Of a DNA stretch of 64,000 bases, positions 45,334 through 57,058 are shown in pieces. Positions within the stretch are counted from its first letter, which is position 1, and each line of letters starts with the position of its first letter. The translations under genes and the position numbers were made by a program. The notes under the pieces were generated by a model. That model saw only the letters and a list, made by a program, of their open reading frames with translations, made no database searches and had not been told where the DNA came from. Source of the stretch: Liriodendron chinense (Eukaryota; Streptophyta; Magnoliopsida; Magnoliales; Magnoliaceae); the NCBI GenBank assembly GCA_003013855.2, contig ML058507.1, positions 4,960,001-5,024,000 of the forward strand. The letters run 5' to 3'.

Positions 45334-46901
45334 ACGAAGATGAAGGCGGAGGTGGTGGGGCATCGGTGCCAAAGCGTGCAGCGAGTGCCAGAAACATTTC
45401 CTGCATCCGTCGCTTATGTTTCACCCGCAACTCCTCGATCCTCCTCTCCTGCTCCTCCCGTCGCCTCTGCTCCATCTCCCTACGCCTCTGCTCCTCCTCC
45501 CTCTGACTCTTCAGCTGCTCTTTGATCTCATCGACGACAACCCGTAGCTACTGAACCTCTCTCTCTGCGATATCAGCTCGGCATAGGGCGCTCTCACCAG
45601 TGACGGATCGGCTGGAGCCAGCTTCAGCGGATGCCATGAGCTTGGCACCATTACCAAGCCCACGCACATATCCAGAACGGGTGCCAAGCACCTCGCTCAG
45701 GATTTCTGGCTCACTCTGCTGATTACCATCGGGAGTGGGCTGACTGCATATGGTGTCCATCGTCGCCTGTAATGAAAACATATGAATTTTCATAACAAAT
45801 GACATGAATGACATTATTATAAACCAATGCAATTAAATTTTACAAGGTAATGATTTTTACCCAATGCTCGCTGGCTCTAGGCTGAACCCAAGATCCCGTC
45901 ACCTGCCAACAATGAGTCCCTCTGTAGAGGTCTACTAGTCCAGGCTCCTGGCCGGTGACGGATCTCGCTACGCAATCAAAAGGAAAGTAGACTTATTATA
46001 CATGCATAGAAATAATATATCAACTTAATAATCATTATTAAATTCTTACCATGTCGTAATGATGTCGTACAAATGACTTTGAACCAGCTACGTGGTTCAC
46101 TTGTAACTTTTCCCTGTTCGCAAAATTTATTCTGCTCCTCTTCTGAACACATTATTTATAATACATTGTTATTAATTGCGAATTTAATTGTTACCTTAAG
46201 ATATTATAAATATGTAAATATTATCTGAAAAGCCTCAGACGAAAATCTCTCGCAGAGAATCCGCCAGTCGCCTATAGTCATGTGCGGTGGTGCGGATAGT
46301 ATGGCCTCGTCGTGCGTCCTACACCGCTTGTACCGCTGGTGTAACTCTCCACGGTACTCCTTGAACCGCTCCCTGACCATGTCATCAATGGCGTGGAAAA
46401 TGTAAGGAACACTCAAATCTAAGATAAATTTATCCTGCAGTTTCGTAAATAATATATTTAGGTAATAAACTTATTAAGAAAATCACTTAACCGTAATTGA
46501 ACTTTCATAAAGGAAAATTTTAATTTACTAAAATTTACCTGAAGGCGCTGACGGATGAGCTGCCGCACATCATCTGTCATGTCTGTCCAATGGGGGGTGG
46601 TGGCGGGGATCAGAGATAGGCATAGGACACCAACCTCAGACATAAACAACCTAGCATTGTCCCCAACAGGTTTAAGGCAGTCCTGTGGGAACTCTACCAT
46701 CACCCTACCCTCACGCGTAAGTCGCTCTAAAACTAACCCACGCGTGGGTCCACATCCTCTTCCGCTGGTCGAAGATGCTGTCGCAAAAAAAATATGTAAG
46801 TAACAACATAAACATAAGTCACTAAATAAATATATGTCTAGTCTTACATGCAGTGCCCGCCGTATACTTAACTGAAGGATCAAACGCCTGTGATGCACCA
46901 T
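45334..46901 (-). pseudogene. CACTA-2 second gene, Transposase_24 (TNPA-like) type
   Basis: The minus-strand pieces come in this order: GPTRGLVLERLTREGRVMVE and FPQDCLKPVGDNARLF (46750-46640); MTDDVRQLIRQRL; RERFKEYRGELHQRYKRC (46370-46300); then VLGTRSGYVRGLGNG (45690-45650) and an Arg/Glu-rich coiled coil (REEEQRRREMEQRRREEQER, about 45510-45430). This order is that of plant En/Spm-type second proteins, thought to bind the subterminal repeats. The frames are separated by probable introns and at least one stop. A functional protein is doubtful. Confidence 0.72.
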
Positions 46902-48444
46902 GCGACGTCGATGCTATCTGCGTCACATCACGGGTGGAAGGATCTTGTTTGCCAGATAGTTCTTTCGGTGGTGGCTTATGATCTTGTTTGCTATCAAAGA
47001 TCATCGTCTTCCTGCGCCAACTATGATCCCTCAGAAGGAAGCGACGATGGCCCATATAACACGTTTTTTTACCATGCCTCAATGACAATGAACAAGTGTC
47101 AATACTACTTGTAGGACAAGCCAACTTTCCCTTCGTGCTCCACCCAGACAAATTCTCAAACGCAGGGAAGTCATTTATTGTCCACAAGACCGTTGCATGC
47201 AATCGAAATGTCCGTTCTGCAAATGTATCATATGTCTAGACACCTTGACTCCACAACTCGTTTAACTCATCTACTAACGGTCGCAAATACACATCAATTT
47301 CATTCTTCGATGACCTGGGTCCAGGAATAAGCAATGACATCATGAAAAATGACTCCTTCATACACGACCAATGAGGTAAATTATAGGGCATAAGTATCAC
47401 TAGCCACATACTGTACGAGCTACTCATATTACCAAATGGATTAGAACCATCACTTGCAAGACCTAGTCGGACATTGCGAGAATCCTCTGCAAACCAGTCA
47501 TATTGCTTGTCAAAATTTTGCCAGGCTTCAGAGTTAGTAGGGTGCCTCAATGTATTATCATCATGAACCCGTTTCTCCTTATGTCACCTCATATCTTCAA
47601 CCGTCTTACTCGACGTAAACAATCTTTGCAATCTGAGTTCCAATGCAAAGTACCTTAACACCTTTTGCGAAATTTTCTTACGCTTACATTCGTCATACTT
47701 CCACCTAGACTCTCCATATTCTGGACACTCTTCAACATTTTCATATTCTTTCCAATACAATACACAATCATTTATACATGCATATATGAGGATGTAACCA
47801 AGGCCGAAGTCTCGCATTAAGGATTTTGCCTCGTAATGAGACTTAGGTAATGTCTCACCATCCGATAATACTTCTTTCAACAAGTTAAGTAACATATCGA
47901 ACGATTTGTTACTCCAACAATTTATTGTCTTCAAATGAAGTAACCTTGTAAGGAAATTCAACTTGGAGAAGTTCCCACACCTCGGATAGAGTGGACGTTG
48001 CGCATCCCTCAACAACCTACTAAACCTTTTTTATTCTACATCACCTATATGAGGAATATTCTAGCTACTACTTGTCACTGCAATATCAGTATCCGCAATT
48101 GTTCCCCTTAACACATCCCCTATGATATCTTGCATTTCGTCAACGTCTTCATCCTCATCATCCAGTACAATTGGGTCAGTAAGGACTTCAGTGGCCTCAA
48201 CTCTTTGGTGAAAGTCTTCACCATGGTGGATCCACCAAGTGTAACCCTGGTCAATTCCAACTATGAACAAATCGTCTTCTACTTTGTCTAAAGTCTTGTG
48301 AACCATGTTCTTGCATTTTCGGCATGGACACCTAATCCTATTACCTGAATCTGCCCGATATTGCGCAAATTTCATGAACTCTTTAACACCTTATTTATAC
48401 TCTAGGCCAAACCTATTCTTTGCTTGCATCTAACTCTTATTCAT
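46902..48444 (-). pseudogene. CACTA-2 transposase, TNP2 type, truncated
   Basis: The start ATG at 48444 begins the transposase-associated domain (MNKS, stop, MQAKNRFGLEYK, stop, GVKEFMKFAQY, IRCPCRKCKNM, WWIHHGE). The TNP2 domain follows (LRDAQRPLYPRCGNFSKL, WSNKSFDMLLNLLKEVL, VRLGLASDGSNPFGNMSSSY, INDFPAFENLSGWSTKGKLA, CYMGHRRFLLRDHSWR). Two early stops replace conserved Trp and probably Glu positions. Further stops lie near 47583 and 47235. After GHRRFL..SKQDH the family normally continues for hundreds of residues, including most of the catalytic part. Here the reading passes straight into a low-complexity linker and the second gene. It cannot be an active transposase. Confidence 0.87.
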
Positions 48445-48449
48445 GTCTA

Positions 48450-51060
48450 CAATGCAAAGATTAGAGTCAGTTTACGTTTAGGTTAAGTGAATTGAGTTTA
48501 AGTTTAGATTTAGGAATTCGGGTTTGGGATCGGGTTTAGGTTTAAGTTTTCAAGTTTAGGTTTAGGTTAGGTGAATTGAGTTAGGAATAGGTGTAGGTTT
48601 AGGTTAAGTGAATTGAGTTTGGGTTTAAGTTTAGGCCTAGGTTTAGGAATTCGGGTTTAAGTTTAGGTTAGGGTTGTAGGTTTAGAATTAGGTGTAGGTT
48701 TAGATTAGGTGAATTGAGTTTAGGTTTAGGTTTAGGAAATCGGGTTCGGGTTTGGGTTTGGGATCGGGTTTAGGTTTAGGATTTCGAGTTTAGGTTTAGG
48801 TTTAGGTTAGGGTTGTAGGTTTAGGATTAGGTGTAGGTTTAGGTTAGGTGAATTGAGTTTAGGTTTAGGTTTAGGAATTCGAGTTCGGGTTCGGGTTTAG
48901 GTTTAGGTTTTCAAGTTTAGGTTTAGGTTTATATTAAGTGAATTGAGTTAGGAATAGGTGTAGGTTTCAGTTAAGTGAATTGAGTTTAAGTTTAGGTTTA
49001 GGCCTAGGTTTAGGAATTCGGGTTCGAGTTTGAGTTCGGGATCGGGTTTAGGTTTAGGATTTCGAGTTTAGGTTTAGATTTAGGTTAGGGTTGTTAGTTT
49101 AGGAATAGGTGTAGGTTTAGGTTAGGTGAATTGCGTTTAGGTTTAGGTTGAGGAAATCGGGTTTGGGTTTGGGTTCGGGATCAGTTTTAGGTTTAGGATT
49201 TTGAGTTTAGGTTTAGGTTTAGGTTGGGGTTATAGGTTTAGGATTAGGTGTAGGTTTAGGTTAGGTGAATTGAGTTTAGGTTTAGGTTTAGGTTTAGGAA
49301 CTCGGGTTTGGGTTTGGGTTCGGGATCGATTTTAGGTTTAGGATTTCGAGTTTAGGTTTAGGTTTAGCTTAGGGTTGTTGGTTTAGGATTAGGTGTATGT
49401 TTAGGTTAGGTGAATTGAGTTGAGGTTTACGTTTAGGAAATCGGGTTCGGGTTTAGGTTTAGGTTTTCAAGTTTCGGTTCAGGTTTAGGTTAGGTGAATT
49501 AAGTTAGGAATAGGTGTAGGTTTCGGTTAAGTGAATAGAGTTTAGTTTTAGGTTTAGGCCTACGTTTAGGAATTAGGGTTCGGGTTTGGGTTCGGTATCG
49601 GGTTTTGGTTTAGGATTTCGAGTTTAGGTTTAGGTTAGGGTTGTTGGTTTAGGATTAGTTGTAGGTTTATGTTAGGTGAATTAATTTTAGGTTTAGGTTG
49701 AGGAAATCGGGTTCGGGTTTGGGTTTGGGATCGGTTTTAGGTTTAAGATTTTGAGTTTAGGTTTCTGTTTAGGCTAGGGTTGTAGGTTTAGGATTAGGTG
49801 TAGGTTTAGGTTAGGTGAATTGAGTTTAAGTTTAGGCTTAGGAATTTGGGTTCGGGTTCGGGTTCAGGTTCGGGTTTGGGATCGGGTTTAGGTTTAGGAT
49901 TTCGAGTTTAGGTCTAGGTTTAGGTTAGGGTTATAAGTTTAGGATTAGGTGTAGGTTTAGGTTAGGTGAATTGAGTTTAGGTTTAGGTTTAGAAAATCGG
50001 GTTCGGGTTTGAGTTCGGGATCAGGTTTAGGTTTAGGATTTCGAGTTTAGGTTTAAGTTTAGGTTAGGGTTGTAGGTTTAAGATTAGGTGTAGGTTTAGG
50101 TTAGGTGAATTAAGTTTAGGTTTAGGTTGACGAAATCGAGTTCGGGTTTGGGTTCGGGTTCGGGTTCGGTATCAAGTTTAGGTTTAGGATTTCAAGTTTA
50201 GGTTTAGGTTAGGGTTGTAGGTTTAGGTTAGGTGAATTGAGTTTAGGTTTAGGTTTAGGAAATCGGGTTCACGTTTAGGTTCGAGATCGGGTTTAGGTTT
50301 AGTATTTTGAGTTTAGGTTTATGTTTAGGTTAGGGTTGTAGGTTTAGGATTAGGTGTAGGTTTAGGTTAGGTGAATTGAGTTTAGGTTTAGGTTTAGGAA
50401 ATCGGGTTCGGATTTGAGTTCGGGATCAGGTTTAGGTTTAGGATTTCGAGTTTAGGTTTAGGTTTAGGTTAGGGTTGTAGGTTTAGGATTAGGTGTAGGT
50501 TTAGGTTAGGTGAATTGAGTTTAGGTTTAGGTTGAGGAAATCGAGTTCGGGTTCGGGTTCGGTATCAAGTTTAGGTTTAGGATTTCAAGTTTAGGTTTAG
50601 GTTAGGGTTGTAGGTTTAGGTTAGGTGAATTGAGTTTAGGTTTAGGTTTAGGTTTAGGAAATCGGATTCAGGTTTAGGTTCGAGATCGGGTTTAGGTTTA
50701 GGATTTTGAGTTTAGGTTTATGTTTAGGTTAGGGTTGTAGGTTTAGGATTAGGTGTAGGTTTAGGTTAGGTGAATTGAGTTTAGGTTTAGGTTGAAGAAA
50801 TCGGGTTTGGGAAATCGGGTTCGGGTTTGGGTTCGGGATCGGGTTTAGGTTTAGGATTTCGAGTTTAGGTCTAGGTTTAGGTTAGGGTTATAGGTTTAGG
50901 ATTAGGTGTAGGTTTAGGTTAAGTGAATTGAGTGTAGGTTTAGGTTTAGGTTTAGAATATCGGGTTCGGGTTCGGGATCAGGTTTAGGTTTTCGAGTTTA
51001 AGTTTAGGTTATTTAGGATTAGGTTTTGGGTTTATGGTTTAGGATTAAGGTTTAAAGCTT
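48450..51060 (+). repeat. Degenerate TTTAGG array, 2.6 kb
   Basis: GTTTAGG hexamers and heptamers are grouped into higher-order units of very roughly 100-140 bases. A unit typically holds GGTTAGGTGAATTGAG, TTTAGGAAATCGGGTTCGGG, GGGATCGGGTTTAGG, GATTTCGAGTTTAGG and TTAGGGTTGTAGGTTTAGG. The plant telomere unit TTTAGGG occurs only sporadically, so this is a telomere-like satellite rather than true telomere sequence. It starts just upstream of the CACTA-2 transposase start. Confidence 0.93.
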
Positions 51061-51079
51061 AAGGTTTAAGGTTTAGGTC

Positions 51080-51615
51080 TTGGAGACTCAACCAACTCAC
51101 GGATAGCTCCGACGCACATCCGGATTTGCTACACACAAACACGGGCCTATCCAAATGGTCAGGCCACCCATATTGCTGTCCATAGGAAATGGACAGCTTC
51201 ATCATGGTCGTAACAGCGGTTCCCGCCTTCCAGGGACCCCCGCTCAACATTTGGATAGCTCCGACGCACATCCGGGTAGCTCTGACGCACATCCAAGTCT
51301 GTTAAACCAATTCCAAGCTAATACATAAACATGGGCATGTCCAAATGGCCAGGCCACCCATATTGCTGTCCATAGGAAATGGACAACTTCATCATGGTCA
51401 TAACAGCAGTTCCCACCTTCCAGGGACCCCCGTTTAACATTCGGATAGCTCCGACGCACATCCGGGTCTGTTCCATCAATTCCGAGCTAATACACGTACA
51501 CGAGCCTGTCTAAATGGCCAAGCCACCCATATTGTTGTCCATAGGAAATGGACAGCTTCATCATGGTCATAACAGCGGTTCCCATCTTCCAGGGACCCTC
51601 GCTCAACATCCGTTT
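51080..51615 (+). repeat. Three-copy tandem repeat, about 175-190 bp unit
   Basis: Each unit contains GGATAGCTCCGACGCACATC, then CCACCCATATTG.TGTCCATA, GGAAATGGACA.CTTCATCA, and CAGCGGTTCCC..CTTCCAGG. Starts are near 51100, 51253 and 51443. A short internal duplication of the GCTC.GACGCACATCC box occurs in the middle unit. Confidence 0.88.
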
Positions 51616-52058
51616 AAATCAATTACTCTTAATCACAAGTATCATATTCATCATCTAATTTGCTACTAAATGATAATATAATACAATCAGTCTCCCATCC
51701 AAGGATAGATAAATTGAAATGCTTTCATTATTTCCATTTAAATGCCCAAGCCTAAATTTCGGTAACATCTATCTCTCCAGATATATTTATCTTACACTTA
51801 ATTTCCACTTCAAGTATCCACACATTGTGTAGATTATTGACAATGAAAATAAACATAAGAAACATATCTAGAGAGAATAGGGGAGATGGAGCATGAAACT
51901 AATGACAGAGCATGTAAATGACAAACAACGAAAACATTCCAATCTATCCATCCTTGGACTGTCCAACAGGACAATTTGAAAGATTTATATACCTCCAAAA
52001 CACACTTTATTTATGTTCGACAATATAGAAATCTCCAAATGGGCTAACTGATTGTTGC
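51616..52058. other. AT-rich non-coding stretch
   Basis: Nothing recognisable beyond AT-rich text is seen between the tandem repeat and the Athila LTR. Confidence 0.4.
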
Positions 52059-55000
52059 TACAATCCGAAGATTGTACACCCAAATGCAGGTAGCAAAGTA
52101 GTAAAATACTCGGTATGACCGAGGTCGATCCACAGGGATTGGGGTTAAGAACACTTAGAGGAATTAGTTTAGGTAGGAGAGATAAAATCTGAATTATCCA
52201 CGAGAGTGGAGCAAGTTGTGTGTGGTGAAAGACAAAAATAGAAAAGGGGCTAAAGCATCAGGGATTCACCTTTAATTCATTCACAAGATTTGATTTATTG
52301 GTCCAACTATAACTCAATTGGAATTGAATAAAGATTCATTCCAATCGGAAAATGAAATAGTTAAACCATTTGCATATTTCATAAAAGATAGTGATCTGAA
52401 CCGATTGATTTGACCATGAAGCACTCGTTAGTTGATCGCAGGGAATTCCAAGCATCCACTGTGCCTGGAGTCGACAATGGATCAAGGAACTGTACAGATC
52501 AACAACTTTACCAACAAGTCAACCGATAAGATCACAATTCATACGATCAAATGCATACTTACAAGATAGGAGGCTTTGATTGACCGATCCAACCGTTAAG
52601 ATCTCGTCTATCGATCGTAGGGAATCCAAAGCATCCAATGTACCCGGAGTCTACAATGGATCAAGGGATTTTACAGATCGATGACTTTACCTGCACTAGC
52701 TCGATGACCGTAGGGAATCCAAAGCATCCAACGTGCCCGGAGTAGACGATGGATCAAGGGACTTTATCAATCATGAACTAGTTAATTGGTGTGCAAGGGA
52801 TCCCAAGCATCAAACGTGCCCGGAGTCGACGATGGATCAAGGGGCTTACATAACAATAGCGTTTGCCGATGTGGATAACCGAACCAATCAACCAAAGAGA
52901 ACTCCAACATTCACACATCATTATTGAACCAAAAGAACCAAAGCTTGCAAATTTCTTCAAAGGCTTCACCCCTAGCCTTAGCTAGAGGTTTAGCCAACCA
53001 TGCTACAATGGAAGACTAAAACTCACTAAGAAAGAAAATTCTATACCACTCTATACTACAAATGAAAGAAGAGAAGACTAAAGAAGAGAGAACTATTGGA
53101 TGGGATTTGAGGAGTGGGATCATGAGAATGAGAAGGGATTGCCTCCTTTTATAGACTTTCGAGAGGCTCTCAAGCCTCCTCCCAATCCTAGGTGGCACTC
53201 CAAACCCAAAGCAGATTTTTATTTAGGTTCGGGAATGGAGTTAGGCTTGGAGTGCCCAAAGCAAACTTTTCCTTTAGGATTGGGCTTGGAGTTAAGCTTG
53301 GAATGACATGTGGCAAAAAAGTACTCCAAGCCTAGGTGGCACTCCAAACCCAAAGCAGATTTTTTTTTTTGGTTTGGGAATGGAGTGAGGCTTGGATGAT
53401 GAGGTGGCATTCCAAGCCTTACACGTGTTGGGAAGAGAGCTAGAGAGAGAGAGAGAGCTAGACAGAGAGGGAGGGAGGGAGAGGGAGAGAGAGAGCTCCT
53501 CTCTTGCACGCCATGTGATGGTGAGAAGGATCAAGGCCAACTCTAGCTGTTGGATCTGAATGGACGGCTGAGAGGATTTGCTGGCTATTGGAGATTAGAT
53601 GGAAGGATGTCCTCTGCTAGATGCTGATGAACGGCCCTCATCTGCTGCACGCGCAAGGTGTGGGGATGCTGATAGAGATGGGTGTGCTCATCAGGTGAAG
53701 GACTAGTGGGGTCCACAGTGCTGGACGGTCTTGTTGGATGGTGAAATGGAGAAAGCCGTCCATTGATGGACATTTATCAGCTACACAAGTGAAGACTCTG
53801 GCCATTACTTGTTGTCTGGCCGTTCAGACGCAGCACATGTGTGCTGATGATGGATGGCTGATAGATGATGCAGCTGGACGATGGGCTTGCTACACGTGCG
53901 ACAGGCTGCTAAAGGTGGGACGCTGGATGAAGGTTGCTGCAGATGGACGGCTGATGTTGGAAGGCGGGGCCCAGTTCTGGATGTTTGGATGCCAGCACGT
54001 GTGGTGGAGAGATCAGATGGACGGGTGTCTGAGGATTGTTGGCCGGTCCACTGATGCTGGCCGTTTGATGATGGACGTCCAGCAGCTAGATGATCAGCAG
54101 CTAGACAGGTGGACTTGCTGCAGCCTTGCTTGGACGGCAGAAGCTCTGCACGTCAGATGAAGGTGAAGCCATCTTTGGACGCTGGAGGTCAGATGGACGG
54201 ACGGCTGATGATTATTGGACGGTCCAATGGCTGGACTGCTGTGATGGACTGGTGATGAGCTATCTTTGGGTGATGGGCTGAATCGTGGTGGATGATGAGG
54301 ATGAGCTTGCACGTTAGAACGGATGGTGAGATGATCGATTGAGATAGTTGCATCATCTAAACCGTTGAAAGAGATTTGCATGCTGGATCTGAAGGTCACT
54401 CAACCCATGGTTGGCCTGAATGTCTCGGCTGGGTTGAATGGACGGTTGATGATGCTCTAGATGACGGTGGAGTTGAAGAACCGTTGGATGGCTGGATGTG
54501 GACGGTGATGATGATGTTCAGCTGATGTGATGCACGTGCAAGCTATGCTGGATAGTTGAGTTCCTGAATGGGGCCCACTTGATGGACGGTGAAGGTGCTG
54601 GAGTGCACATGTGCAGATGGACGGCTTGATTGTTGGAGGGAGTGGACGGTCCATGATCAGCACGTGTGCTGAGCTGATGGTGAGGGTGGACGGCTGAGAT
54701 TGGATGATGATTGGCGGTGGTGAACGTCCACTGCTGCTTGGAATGGATGGTTGGAGATTAGGCTGCATGTGTGAAGGTGGGGACACTTGTGCTGGACGAA
54801 CGGCTGATCGTTGGTGTCCATTGAGCTGGACGGTGGACATGGTTTCTGGGCCAGCACGTGTGGGAGCTGAGGAAGGTGGACCTGCTGCCCGTTGGAGTGG
54901 ACAGATGGATGGATGGGCGGTGAAGATGTGGTCCACCATCTGTTGTAACTGGACGGTGGAGATGATGATCCACTCATGATGGATAATAGACATGGATGGC

Positions 55001-55523
55001 ATGTGGGGTCCACAGCGCTGGCCACTGTGATGGCAGCTGGATTTGGGACGTCCAAGGTTGGACGGTGGATCTTAAGGGGCTCAACCACCTTGAACTGGAT
55101 GGGAGTGGATCGAAGTTTGGGCGGCTGGTGGAGTTGGATTTCCATCATGCTGGCCAGCTGATCGGATGGTTGAGACGTCCTCCACTTGTCACTAGATGCG
55201 CGTTTGGTCCCCCATGTAGACATACAATCTTGATCGTCCAAACTTGCACAACCTGGATCTCCAAAATGAGCGGCTGAAATGCGGTCCACTGTAGCATGAA
55301 ATTCATCCTTTGACTTTTTCGGTTCAGTTTCCATTAAGTTTGCCACACACTTGATCTTGATCACATTTTAGGTCCTAAAATGCCCTAATTGGCTCGGATC
55401 TTGTCCAACCTCTCCTGATCACCTAAACATTGAAAATTCGCCTAATGAGGGATAATTAACCGAAAAATTAATGATAACATTATAAATAATCAGGGTTAAT
55501 TACACAAAATTAGGTGCTCATCA
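52059..55523 (-). repeat. 3' LTR of the Athila element, about 3.5 kb (left border tentative)
   Basis: The upper border is firm: on the minus strand GGTTGGGGGGTG, then TGATGAGCACC. The lower border is placed near TGCTACAATCCG because CGAGGTCGATCCACAGGGAT just inside it is typical of LTR ends of this group; there is no second LTR to check against. The LTR contains repeated GGGAATCCAAAGCATCCAA-type units at 52430-52830, a duplicated AAACCCAAAGCAGATTTTT segment (53205 and 53350), a GA tract at 53442-53492, and a GGACGG-rich part at 53540-55170. Confidence 0.5.
53540..55170. repeat. GATGGACGG-rich degenerate repeat region
   Basis: Motifs such as GATGGACGG, GGACGGCTGATGATG and GTGGACGGT recur every few tens of bases, with GCACGTGTG words between. 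It keeps some frames open by composition only (54457-55002 and 54657-55364 on the minus strand), and these look like artefacts of the repeat. Confidence 0.7.
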
Positions 55524-55535
55524 CACCCCCCAACC
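55524..55535 (-). promoter_or_regulatory. Polypurine tract of the Athila element
   Basis: The minus strand reads GGTTGGGGGGTG directly before the LTR start TGATGAGC. Confidence 0.8.
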
Positions 55536-57058
55536 AGCATTTTGCTAGTCCTGAGCAAAACATGCGAAAATAATCCAAGGATTTTTCAAAATACTGCACT
55601 CAATCTTATCCTCGACAATTTTCATCAATCGAAATCATCTCGAGACTTCCTCTTATTTCCTAATAAAACAAAAATAAAGAGAAGAAAAGGTTCAATGTAT
55701 TTATGTGATCTTCAAGTTATCTAAATAGTAGAGTTTCCAAGGTATATAGTTTTGAAAATATTTAAATCTAGATTCTAGTCACTTAGTAAACAACATAATC
55801 GAGTTCGAAGCATTAATTATTCAGTAGAAACATTCTAAACATTGAGTTTCATGGTGTATGGTGAAATCTATCCTTAACACAACTAGGGGTTCAGTCTTCT
55901 ACTTTCATATTAACGCTGATGATTGAAGAGAATGGTCAGATCAACCAAGTCACTGATTCCGAACCTTGCTACTGTTCTTTTCAATATTTTTTTCAACTTT
56001 TGATCTTTTTTTATTATTATTTATTCGATAACCGATAGCCGAAGACTCCAAAAGGCTCACTTCGTACTATGGTAGTGTTTTGTAATGGTAACGACAATTG
56101 ATGAAAATCCTTGCCCCAAATTACGATGAATATTCTCTCTTTTTTTTCTTTTTTTATTTTTTGAACAAAGTAGACAAGTATCTCTAGGATTGGTTCTTAT
56201 CACTCTCAACAATCATCAAGTCAACATTATAGTATCAACTCAAATTCTTGCAGTGTAAGCTAGATTGTGAACTGTGAAAATTCATGACTCAATCAATGTT
56301 TATCATTTTCTAATGGAAAATTAATGGAAAGAACTCAATTTTGAAATTTATTGAAGTAACTAAACTCTTTAACATTCTCATTTTATTCTACTATTCAAAT
56401 TATTTCAAAATCACATAAATTCATAGGATTTTTTTTTGAAGGCTAAAGAAATAATAATTTATAGTCAATACAACCACAGAATTTCCTGTTCCTTTTGTGC
56501 AATGCACATAGACCACGTATCATCCGACAAACTCCTTCGGCCACAAGATAAGCCACATCATCACATTTTCCATGATCAATTCAGTTTGGGGTCTTATACT
56601 GCTCATAATACCATGAGAGTGTGCTTCACCTCCCAGCTGCCTTAATCCCCTTCATGATTTCTGAGAACAGGGAATATCTGTCGGTTTCAACAGCGATTTC
56701 CAACTAAGGTCCTCTATCACGGTGCGTTCAACACGAACAGGTGTTTCCCATAAAACCTTTTTTTTTATGACCTAAAATAGCAAAGAGATAGGAAAAATAG
56801 CAAGGAGATAGATAATTAGAAAGATTTTTCACAAGAATTCCACACCCTCCAACCTAAATGTAACATTGTCCTCAATGTTGAAAAATGAATGCATAGACAA
56901 ATGCAACATGAGAGCAAAATGGTAAAGAATAGAGGGTAAAGAGTACCTGAGAGGATGAATACTTGTAAGCGCTGAAATTTTCCAAGTTGCCAAAACAAAA
57001 TACAAGAAACAAACTAACCTACTAGTATATAAAAGGGGATCTCCGTCAGACTAGGAGA
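55536..57058 (-). other. 3' region of the Athila element, no gene seen
   Basis: This is AT-rich sequence between integrase and LTR. Some Athila elements carry an envelope-like frame here; none is recognisable in this copy. Confidence 0.5.

Larger units (their letters stand above)
44562..48444 (-). mobile_element. CACTA-2: CACTA transposon with decayed transposase genes, one terminus visible
   Basis: The 3' terminus is CACTACAAGAAATTGG at 44562, preceded by TAG. Subterminal repeats fill 44585-45000. Transposase-type genes run on the minus strand from 48444 down to about 45334. The opposite terminus (TTTCTTGTAGTG expected on the plus strand) was not found up to the window end, so the listed right limit is only where coding ends. 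The element inserted into the internal part of the LTR element at 43637-44504. Confidence 0.8.

Noticed and set aside
48450..51060. True telomere or chromosome end
   Set aside because: The units are mostly TTTAGG variants with long interspersed text and are flanked by transposons on both sides.
54457..55364. Long overlapping minus-strand frames in the GGACGG-rich region
   Set aside because: Several frames are open at once with Pro/Ser/His-rich, repetitive content, which follows from the repeat composition. There is no domain or splice support.
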